A DNA stretch of 10,650 nucleotides from Candidatus Solibacter sp. GTDB lineage: Bacteria > Acidobacteriota > Terriglobia > Bryobacterales > Bryobacteraceae. The stretch lies in the NCBI GenBank assembly GCA_017883345.1, contig JADGNT010000090.1, positions 1 to 10,650 of the forward strand, in the 5' to 3' direction. Shown here piece after piece: positions 1 to 5,247 of the stretch. Every line of letters starts with the position of its first letter. The stretch's first letter is position 1. Position numbers and translations under genes: made by a program. The notes under the pieces were generated by a model. It searched no databases and was not told the origin of the DNA. It was given only the letters and a program-made list of their open reading frames with translations.

Positions 1-1
1 C

Positions 2-736
2 GGCTTCTTGCCGATCATTACCTCGACCGACACCGCTACCTCTGGCAACGTGCCGATCGCTGAAGTCTCCCTCAGCAACAATACTGGTTCCGCGGTGTGG
101 GAAGTGGTGAACACCGACCCGAACACGGTTGAAACACTTAAGTTCGCGGTCTACGTCACCTCCTCCGCCAACACTTTGCCGGCGGGATCTCCTCCCACCG
201 TCACTCTGAGCTTCGCCCCGACCGCAACGTCCGCCGTGGCTTCCAGCACGTTGAGCATTCCCCGCTTCACAGGTGCTGCCACGACTGGGACTGGGACTGG
301 GAGTATCTTCACAGTTAACATCTGCCGTACCATCTTGTTGTATCCGTACGTAACCAACCAGGCCGGCTTCGACACCGGTGTCACGGTTGCGAATACCACG
401 ACGGACCCGTTCGGCACAGCCCCACAGGCCGGCAGTTGCAAACTGAACTGGTACGGTGGTACCACCGCCGCACCTACCGTTCCTCCGGTCCAAGGCGACA
501 CTGGCAACATTGCCACCGGCACGGTTTGGGCCAACACTCTGCAGGCCATCGCCCCGAACTTCCAGGGCTACATGATCGCAGTTTGCAACTTCCAGTTCGC
601 TCACGGCTTTGCGTTCATCAGCGATGTTGGTGCACGTAATCTCGCCATGGGTTACCTGGCGGTTGTCCTGAACGATCCGGGCACCGGCTCACGTGGCAAC
701 ACCAACACGACGACGTCCGAAAACGGCGGCCACTAA
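2..736 (+). CDS. Probable secreted beta-rich protein of acidobacterial type, 5' end missing
   Basis: The reading frame is open from base 2 to the TAA at 734-736, so the true start lies upstream of the window; the TTG at base 8 is only an internal Leu codon. About 244 residues are visible. They are rich in Thr, Ser, Gly, Ala and Val with few charged residues, which suits an exported beta-sandwich protein. No membrane segment or sorting signal is seen. Around residues 105-150 there is a stretch with NQAGFDTG and NTTTDPFGT followed by a Gly-Ser-Cys, and near residue 185 a segment with NFQGY, CNFQFAHGFAF and SD-GA. From memory such stretches recur in hypothetical proteins of Solibacter-like bacteria, but I cannot name a domain. 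Three Cys are present. A hexanucleotide repeat encodes Thr-Gly pairs at about residues 94-99. The gene is followed by a strong terminator. Function unknown; the coding call is firm, the family call is weak. Confidence 0.8.
   Translation, partial: GFLPIITSTDTATSGNVPIAEVSLSNNTGSAVWEVVNTDPNTVETLKFAVYVTSSANTLPAGSPPTVTLSFAPTATSAVASSTLSIPRFTGAATTGTGTGSIFTVNICRTILLYPYVTNQAGFDTGVTVANTTTDPFGTAPQAGSCKLNWYGGTTAAPTVPPVQGDTGNIATGTVWANTLQAIAPNFQGYMIAVCNFQFAHGFAFISDVGARNLAMGYLAVVLNDPGTGSRGNTNTTTSENGGH
284..301 (+). repeat. Three perfect ACTGGG hexamers inside the first gene
   Basis: ACTGGG occurs three times head to tail at 284-289, 290-295 and 296-301, encoding an alternating Thr-Gly run. Because the unit is six bases, gain or loss of a copy would keep the frame. 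It may be a flexible linker between two beta domains. Confidence 0.8.
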
Positions 737-761
737 GCAAGAAAGAAGTTGATTTAACTCA

Positions 762-792
762 GGGGGGAGCTTCGGCTCCCCCCCTTTTTTTT
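762..792 (+). terminator. Intrinsic terminator with a C(UUCG)G tetraloop
   Basis: A perfect 9-bp stem, GGGGGGAGC (762-770) with GCTCCCCCC (775-783), closes a TTCG loop through a C-G pair, the very stable UUCG tetraloop. One more C follows, then eight T (785-792). It lies 26 nt after the stop codon of the first gene, so it should end that transcript. Confidence 0.93.
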
Positions 793-826
793 GTGGCAAC
801 TTTTTGTGGCAACTTTTTGTAACAAC
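788..826 (+). repeat. Three tandem copies of a 13-bp motif next to the terminator
   Basis: TTTTTGTGGCAAC is present at 788-800 and 801-813, and a third copy at 814-826 reads TTTTTGTAACAAC with two G to A differences. The first copy starts inside the T-run of the preceding terminator. The block fills part of the spacer before the next gene; it could be a replication-slippage product or a binding site. No inverted symmetry is obvious. Confidence 0.85.
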
Positions 827-896
827 GGGATCGCGGAAAGTGCTAAACTTAAGTTCCCCGCGTCCATCCGAATCCAACGATATTCCTTCGTGAACG

Positions 897-903
897 AGGA
901 GGT
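897..903 (+). promoter_or_regulatory. Shine-Dalgarno that fixes a TTG start
   Basis: AGGAGGT at 897-903 is a near-perfect anti-16S match. Five bases separate AGGAGG from the TTG at 908, and this start puts a signal peptide exactly at the N-terminus. The in-frame GTG at 890 and TTG at 791 lack such a site. Confidence 0.75.
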
Positions 904-907
904 GGTC

Positions 908-3097
908 TTGGACAGACTTAAAACTACGTTATTCACGGCACTTGTAATGGCGATACTCTTTACGCCAGCCGCGTCTGCGCAGGCCACTGCGGCAACGGTG
1001 GGGGTCGTCTCCGGTAACGGACAGATGATCTGCGCCACTTGCGCTCTCAAGCGATTCACATTTTTTTATCCCATGGTCGTTAGGGTGACCGACGCCAATG
1101 GTAATCCCATCGCTGGCAAGCCTGTCAACTGGCAACTGGTGTCTTCCATCGGCACGCTGCCCTCTTTCGACACCTTTACGTTTACCAACAGCAATGGACT
1201 CTCCGCCGCCAGGCTATTTCGGGGCGCAGAGGGCAACTCCTCGGCTCCGTTTCTGCAAAGCTTAATTAGCGCCACGGTCGATGGCGTCAGTGTCATTTTT
1301 ACGGAAACCCAAGCACTCGCGGATTTCGGTGTGTCTCGCGTCGTTGACACGCTCGTTACTCCTTATGGGACGGTGCTGACGGGGCCTGCCGGCCGCACCG
1401 GCACCGATCCCATCCAGGTTCACGTTGATGGCTACGGAACGCCGGTGCCCAATGTTTCCGTGCGCATCCTGAATCCCGATGTTAAGAACCTGCCCTCCGC
1501 CAGTTGCGCCACCGGCTCCGGCGCCGATCCGGGCAGCGTACTCACCGATGCCGGCGGCAATGCCACCTGCTACCCGGTTTTCGGTCCGGTCGCCGGAAGC
1601 GCCACGGTCAGCGTGCTGCTCGGCGGTCTGGATCCCGCCGAGTTCGATCAATCCATTGTTCCCGCCCAGCCTTTGACCGACGCCATCGCGTACGACGAGT
1701 ACCTCCACGCCGTCCAGATCGTAGTGATTCCCGTCACCCCCGGCCGCATCGCCATCGTCAGCGGCAACAATCAGAGCGTTAACCCCGGCCAGTCTTCCGC
1801 TCCTCTCGTCGTCCAAGTTACCGACGGCTCAGGCACGGTGACCATCGCCAATACGAACGTGGCCTGGACGGTGTCCCCCGCCGGCCTGGCGACTGTGAGC
1901 CCGTCTTCGTCCCTCACCAATTCCCTGGGTCAGGCGCAAACCACCGTCACTTTCGCTCCCAACGCGTCCGGGCCGATCACCGTGCGGGCTGCTCTCGCCG
2001 GGAACAGCGCCATCTCCACCACTTTCAACCTCTCCACCAACGTCCAGATCGCCTCCCTCGCGTATGTGTCCGGCGACCTGCAGACCACCCGATCGGGACA
2101 GCCCTTCGGCGCGCCGCTGATTGTGCAGGTCAACGGCACCAACGGCCAGCCTGTGTCGAACCAATTGGTCAGCTTCCTGGTCTCTAATGGCACGGCAACC
2201 CTTTCCGACCTCTCCGTGCTCACCGATGCCAGCGGCCAGGCGAAAATCACCGTGACGGCTGGAGCCACTCCCGGTACCGTGACCGTTACCGCAATCGTCA
2301 TCGGAAGCCTCTCCCAGACTTTCACGCTGACCATCATTCCCCCGGGCCCGAGTTTGTTCTCCGGCAGCTTCTATAACGCCGGCGGGGCTACGCGGATTGG
2401 CGCTCTCTCGCCGTGCAGCCTGGTCACCGTGATCGCTTCCGGATTGGCGCCCAACGTTCAGGGCATGGTCTTCAATACCAATGCCTTCGGTCCCTGGGCC
2501 ACCACATTGGCTTCCGACACAGTCACGGTGAATAATGTCGCCGCACCCATTTACAGCGTGGGCAACGTGAACACCGTGGAACAGCTCACCTTCCAGGTTC
2601 CCTGTGAAACCGCTCCCGCCAACAGCGTCCCCATCACCATCAATGTCGGCGGCGGAGCCGCCACGATCAACTTCCCCGTTGCGGCCGCCAGCCCCGGCAT
2701 TTTCGAAACCGTCATGAGCGACGGTGCTCGCCGCGCCGTGGTCGTCCGGCCCGACGGCACCTTCGTCAGCTTGCAGAACCCCGCGCGCCAGGGCGAAGTC
2801 GTCCGCGTCTTCGTCACCGGCATGGGGCCGGTGGCTCCGGCGATCGTTACCGGGGCGCTTCCTGTCCCCGGCGCCGACTCCCTCGTCCTCGGCCAGGTGA
2901 TCGTCGGCGTCAACAATGCCGGCGCTCGCGTGGTCACCGCGCGCGTCTCGCCCAATCTGATCGGCGTCTACGAACTCGCCTTCCAGGTCCCGTCCGATGC
3001 CCCCACGGGCAACGATGTCGTGCTCAGCGTGGCCGTCAATGCCCCCGGCGACAGCCAGACCCGGTTCAGCAACGGCAGCAAACTTCCCATCCAGTAG
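908..3097 (+). CDS. Secreted Ig-like repeat protein with Solibacter C-terminal domain (TIGR03437 type)
   Basis: The protein is 729 residues from the TTG start chosen because of the AGGAGG 5 nt upstream. Residues 1-24 are a classic Sec signal peptide: two positive charges, a hydrophobic core and an ASA cleavage site before Gln25. About four bacterial Ig-like (Big_1/invasin-like) domains follow, near residues 32-135, 166-250, 278-377 and 380-478. They show VVSGNGQ or IVSGNNQ entries, VRVTDANGNPI-type strands and TDASGQAKITVTA-type strands. Residues about 483-729 match my memory of the Solibacter uncharacterised C-terminal domain: FYNAGG near the start, then ASPGIF, VFVTGMGP and a late YELAFQVP. 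Six Cys lie in three pairs (42/45, 200/221, 503/566), possibly disulfides. The protein is probably exported across the inner membrane and surface-exposed or released. Adhesion or matrix binding is a guess from the Ig folds. It has its own terminator and seems independent of the dcw operon. Confidence 0.9.
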   Translation: MDRLKTTLFTALVMAILFTPAASAQATAATVGVVSGNGQMICATCALKRFTFFYPMVVRVTDANGNPIAGKPVNWQLVSSIGTLPSFDTFTFTNSNGLSAARLFRGAEGNSSAPFLQSLISATVDGVSVIFTETQALADFGVSRVVDTLVTPYGTVLTGPAGRTGTDPIQVHVDGYGTPVPNVSVRILNPDVKNLPSASCATGSGADPGSVLTDAGGNATCYPVFGPVAGSATVSVLLGGLDPAEFDQSIVPAQPLTDAIAYDEYLHAVQIVVIPVTPGRIAIVSGNNQSVNPGQSSAPLVVQVTDGSGTVTIANTNVAWTVSPAGLATVSPSSSLTNSLGQAQTTVTFAPNASGPITVRAALAGNSAISTTFNLSTNVQIASLAYVSGDLQTTRSGQPFGAPLIVQVNGTNGQPVSNQLVSFLVSNGTATLSDLSVLTDASGQAKITVTAGATPGTVTVTAIVIGSLSQTFTLTIIPPGPSLFSGSFYNAGGATRIGALSPCSLVTVIASGLAPNVQGMVFNTNAFGPWATTLASDTVTVNNVAAPIYSVGNVNTVEQLTFQVPCETAPANSVPITINVGGGAATINFPVAAASPGIFETVMSDGARRAVVVRPDGTFVSLQNPARQGEVVRVFVTGMGPVAPAIVTGALPVPGADSLVLGQVIVGVNNAGARVVTARVSPNLIGVYELAFQVPSDAPTGNDVVLSVAVNAPGDSQTRFSNGSKLPIQ

Positions 3098-3110
3098 TCG
3101 CTTCTACTCA

Positions 3111-3131
3111 GGGGCGAGCCCGGCTCGCCCC
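3111..3131 (+). terminator. Probable terminator hairpin after the Ig-like gene
   Basis: GGGGCGAGC (3111-3119) pairs perfectly with GCTCGCCCC (3123-3131) around a three-base loop, 13 nt after the stop codon. The tail is pyrimidine-rich (TTCTCCTCCCTT) and not a clean T-run, so termination is likely but less certain than at 762-792. The ACTCA before the stem and most of the stem are shared with that first terminator. Confidence 0.75.
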
Positions 3132-3262
3132 TTCTCCTCCCTTAACATTTTCTTCGCCTTATATTCCCTTCTTGTCAATAGGTAGTATGTTGCGCAATCA
3201 GTGTAGCTTTGGTTGTGTACGCCTAACCCATTTTCCTATCAGCAATTTCTGTAAAAAACTGC

Positions 3263-3290
3263 TTGCAATACGTGAAGCGTTCACTATACT
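3263..3290 (+). promoter_or_regulatory. Sigma-70-like promoter for the dcw operon
   Basis: TTGCAA (3263-3268) and TATACT (3285-3290) are separated by 16 bp, so transcription would start near 3297, about 35 nt before mraZ. The region 3141-3290 is clearly richer in A and T than the genes around it and holds no convincing ORF. The stretch 3132-3262 shows only scattered weak -35-like matches such as TTGTCA at 3172 with no good partner. Confidence 0.65.
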
Positions 3291-3298
3291 ATGGGTTG

Positions 3299-3323
3299 TG
3301 GCCAAAAATGGGATAGATTGGTG
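3299..3323 (+). promoter_or_regulatory. Probable MraZ operator: three TGG boxes at 10-bp period
   Basis: TGGCC (3299-3303), TGGGA (3309-3313) and TGGTG (3319-3323) are direct repeats separated by exactly five bases. In E. coli MraZ binds three TGGGN repeats with 5-nt spacers ahead of its own gene. A further TGGGT at 3292 is out of phase, next to the -10. The boxes lie in the predicted leader, and the last overlaps the likely ribosome-binding GGTGA of mraZ, so bound MraZ would sit just behind the promoter. Only the middle box fits TGGGN fully. Confidence 0.6.
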
Positions 3324-3330
3324 ATCGAAA

Positions 3331-3816
3331 GTGGACGAAAAGCCCAATCAGCCGCCCGAAATCGAGCCTCCAGAGGGCAGATACTCTTCCCGTATGGACG
3401 ATCGTGGGCGTGTCAAGCTTCCCGTGGCGTTCAAAGAGTACCTGGGGAAGTTTGAAGACAAGCGCCTGTTTGTGACGAGCCTTGACCGTCGCATAGCGCA
3501 AGTGTATCCCATAGTTCTGTGGAAGCAAACCAAAAAGTTCCTGGAGAACTTTGCGGTAGACCCGGAAGCGGCGGAAAACCTGGCATTCAACGCCGCCGAT
3601 CTGGGGGCCGAGTGCGAGATGGATTCGCAGGCTCGCGTGCTGTTCAGCCCGGAGTTGCGCCGAGAGCTTGGGCTGGAAGATCAGCCGGTCCACCTGTACG
3701 CTTTCGGTGGACATATTGAGGTTTTGAACCAGGTGGTTTACGAAGAGCGCAAGCGCGCGGCGATGGTCAAGCCGGTAGCGGACTTCACCAAGTTGCGGCA
3801 GGCGGGAATGAAGTGA
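3331..3816 (+). CDS. mraZ: MraZ, transcriptional regulator of the dcw cluster
   Basis: The product is 161 residues with the two AbrB/SpoVT-like swapped-hairpin halves of MraZ. The first spans about residues 17-62, with MDDRGRVKLPVAFKEYL in place of the usual D-KGR-IP motif. The second spans about 92-135, with EMDSQARVLFSPELRRELGL. MraZ forms ring-like oligomers, binds repeated TGG boxes and represses its own operon in E. coli. A Pro/Glu-rich leader of about 15 residues precedes the first half, which normally starts almost at the N-terminus. The GTG start is chosen because an in-frame stop at 3322-3324 blocks anything longer, and the next ATG (3394) would cut into the first domain; GGTGA at 3320-3324 is a modest Shine-Dalgarno. 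As first gene of the operon, with candidate operators directly upstream, it probably autoregulates the genes that follow. Confidence 0.93.
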   Translation: MDEKPNQPPEIEPPEGRYSSRMDDRGRVKLPVAFKEYLGKFEDKRLFVTSLDRRIAQVYPIVLWKQTKKFLENFAVDPEAAENLAFNAADLGAECEMDSQARVLFSPELRRELGLEDQPVHLYAFGGHIEVLNQVVYEERKRAAMVKPVADFTKLRQAGMK

Positions 3817-3822
3817 TGCCGT

Positions 3823-4683
3823 ATGCACGTTTCGGTCATGCCCCGGGAGTCGATCGAACTCTTGTCGGTTCGGCCCGACGGCATCTATCTGGATGCCACG
3901 GCGGGCCTCGGCGGGCACACAGGTTTAATCGCCCGTCAGTTGACCACGGGCGCCGTGATCGCCAACGATCACGACACGCGATCGCTAGAAATGGCGCGTG
4001 CCAACACTGCCCCCTGGGCCGATCGGATCTGCTTTCATTACGGCGGATTCGGCTCACTGGCGGAAGCGGTGGAGCAGGCGGGATTTGAGAAGGTGGATGG
4101 GCTGCTGGCGGACCTGGGGGTCAGCCGGTATCAGCTCACCGCGCCGGACAGAGGGTTTTCGTTCATGTCGGATGGGCCGCTCGATATGCGAATGGATCAA
4201 ACCATTGGCACGACGGCAGCCGATCTTGTCAATCACACCGACGAAAAGACGCTCGCCGACCTGATTTTTCAGTTGGGCGAGGAAAGGAGGGCGCGGAAGA
4301 TAGCCAGAGCAATCGTCCGAGCACGGCCCTTACGGAGCACACTGCATCTGGCCGATGTAGTGGAGCGGGCCGTGCCCAGGACGGGCCGTTTGCACCCCGC
4401 CACCAAGACGTTCATGGCGCTGCGCATGGCGGTCAATGAAGAACCCGAGGAATTGGGCCGGTTGCTCGAAACCGGTCCGGAGTTGCTGAAGAGCGGTGGG
4501 CGTATGGTGGTGATCAGTTTCATGTCCAGCGATGACCGGGCGGTCAAGGAGAAGTTCAAGGCGCTGGGACACTCGGGGCGGGTCAGAATCCTTACCAAAC
4601 ATCCGTTGCAGCCGACTGAAGAAGAGAGTGCGTCCAACCCGGCATCGCGCAGCGCCAAGCTGCGGGCGCTGGAAATGATTTGA
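3823..4683 (+). CDS. rsmH: 16S rRNA (cytosine(1402)-N(4))-methyltransferase RsmH (MraW)
   Basis: RsmH uses S-adenosylmethionine to methylate N4 of C1402 in the 16S rRNA decoding site. The 286 residues are slightly short for the family (about 300-315). Visible motifs are HVSVMP at the N-terminus, the SAM loop DATAGLGGH (24-32), NDHD (48-51), ADLGVS (96-101), RGFSF (110-114), DMRMD (121-125), GEERRARKIARAI (152-164), HPATKTFMALRMAVN (191-205) and the C-terminal NP-SRSAKLRALE. One signature is altered: the usual ISFHSLEDR reads ISFMSSDDR (231-239), so the conserved His is Met; the section after it is also shorter than in E. coli. The start is forced: the mraZ stop lies six bases upstream in the same frame, and ATG 3823 gives the expected N-terminus. 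With no good Shine-Dalgarno nearby, translation probably depends on coupling to mraZ. Confidence 0.95.
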   Translation: MHVSVMPRESIELLSVRPDGIYLDATAGLGGHTGLIARQLTTGAVIANDHDTRSLEMARANTAPWADRICFHYGGFGSLAEAVEQAGFEKVDGLLADLGVSRYQLTAPDRGFSFMSDGPLDMRMDQTIGTTAADLVNHTDEKTLADLIFQLGEERRARKIARAIVRARPLRSTLHLADVVERAVPRTGRLHPATKTFMALRMAVNEEPEELGRLLETGPELLKSGGRMVVISFMSSDDRAVKEKFKALGHSGRVRILTKHPLQPTEEESASNPASRSAKLRALEMI

Positions 4684-4716
4684 GGCCCACGCGGGCCCGG
4701 AGGTAACCCAAAGACC

Positions 4717-5211
4717 ATGGCGACGCTACCAGCATTTTTCAAAAAGAACGAAGAGGGGGCGGGAGCCCCGCGGGGCAGGGACGCCGCGACCCGGACCAAC
4801 CGGATGCGCGCGGTGCGCGATCCCTTCCAGTTGCGTGCCTTGCCGCACGAGCACCTCTTCCTCTATAACAAGCGTATCGACAATTCGCGCCTGGTCCGCG
4901 AGGCGGACCCGAAGTCGCGCGGAGCCTGCTGGAGCGCGATCGGCGCCGCCAGTGTGCTCGCCGTCCTGCTGACCAGCGCCTCTGCGCCATCCGTCGCCAC
5001 CACCATCGCCGGCTACAAACTGGAAGCGTTGCGCATCGAAGAGCGGCGTCTGCTGGAAGAGCACCGCGGCCTGGACCTCCAGGAAGCCGAGTTGCTCAGC
5101 CCGGCGCGCTTGGATCGACTCGCCCAACAAAACAATCTAGTGGCTCCGTCCTCGGGCCAGGTGTTCCACCTGGAAGGCAAACCCCAAGGCGCGGTTGCGA
5201 TGGCAAAGTAA
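4717..5211 (+). CDS. ftsL: FtsL-like division protein
   Basis: This 164-residue protein is assigned from its place between rsmH and ftsI and from its architecture, as FtsL sequences diverge strongly. It has a long, charged, cytoplasmic N-terminal tail of about 68 residues, one membrane segment at about 69-90 (Ala/Ser/Leu-rich), and a periplasmic coiled coil from about 98 to 125 (KLEALRIEERRLLEEHRGL). Then come LLSPARLDRLAQQNNLVAP and GQVFHLEG, the usual FtsL ending in which a Pro-x-Arg-hydrophobic motif leads to QV. FtsL partners FtsB and FtsQ and helps activate FtsW-FtsI septal synthesis. GGAGGT (4699-4704) lies 12 nt before the ATG, a little far; a start at Met30 (4804) would still keep the domain but has no better site. 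A small 5-bp hairpin (4684-4697) directly precedes the Shine-Dalgarno. The 33-nt gap to rsmH and 36-nt gap to ftsI fit one operon. Confidence 0.82.
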   Translation: MATLPAFFKKNEEGAGAPRGRDAATRTNRMRAVRDPFQLRALPHEHLFLYNKRIDNSRLVREADPKSRGACWSAIGAASVLAVLLTSASAPSVATTIAGYKLEALRIEERRLLEEHRGLDLQEAELLSPARLDRLAQQNNLVAPSSGQVFHLEGKPQGAVAMAK

Positions 5212-5218
5212 GGAATCT

Positions 5219-5239
5219 GGAGGCGTGAATCCTTCACGC
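5219..5239 (+). promoter_or_regulatory. Ribosome-binding site followed by a hairpin before ftsI
   Basis: GGAGG at 5219-5223 is the only good Shine-Dalgarno ahead of ftsI, but it lies 24 nt from the ATG at 5248. Between them GCGTGAA (5223-5229) pairs perfectly with TTCACGC (5233-5239) over a TCC loop. Folding this stem would reduce the effective spacing to about 8-9 nt. The hairpin has no T-run, so it is not an intrinsic terminator. Confidence 0.65.
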
Positions 5240-5247
5240 TGTGCATC

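Noticed and set aside
8..10. TTG at base 8 as the start of the first gene
   Set aside because: The frame is open upstream to the window edge, there is no room to see a Shine-Dalgarno, and no signal peptide follows; the gene is more simply truncated.
817..849. Promoter for the Ig-like gene (TTGTAA with TAAACT)
   Set aside because: The spacing of about 21 bp is too long and no better pair was found. A promoter must exist after the terminator, but I cannot place it.
791..907. N-terminal extension of the Ig-like protein starting at TTG 791
   Set aside because: It would begin inside the terminator T-run and the 13-bp repeats and would bury the signal peptide. The AGGAGG before TTG 908 explains the start better.
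3190..3197. TTGCGCAA palindrome upstream of mraZ
   Set aside because: Eight bases only, no partner site, and expected by chance at this scale.
3814..3825. MraZ-RsmH fusion by read-through of the TGA
   Set aside because: The two genes share a frame with only two codons between stop and ATG, but nothing suggests recoding and both proteins are normally separate.
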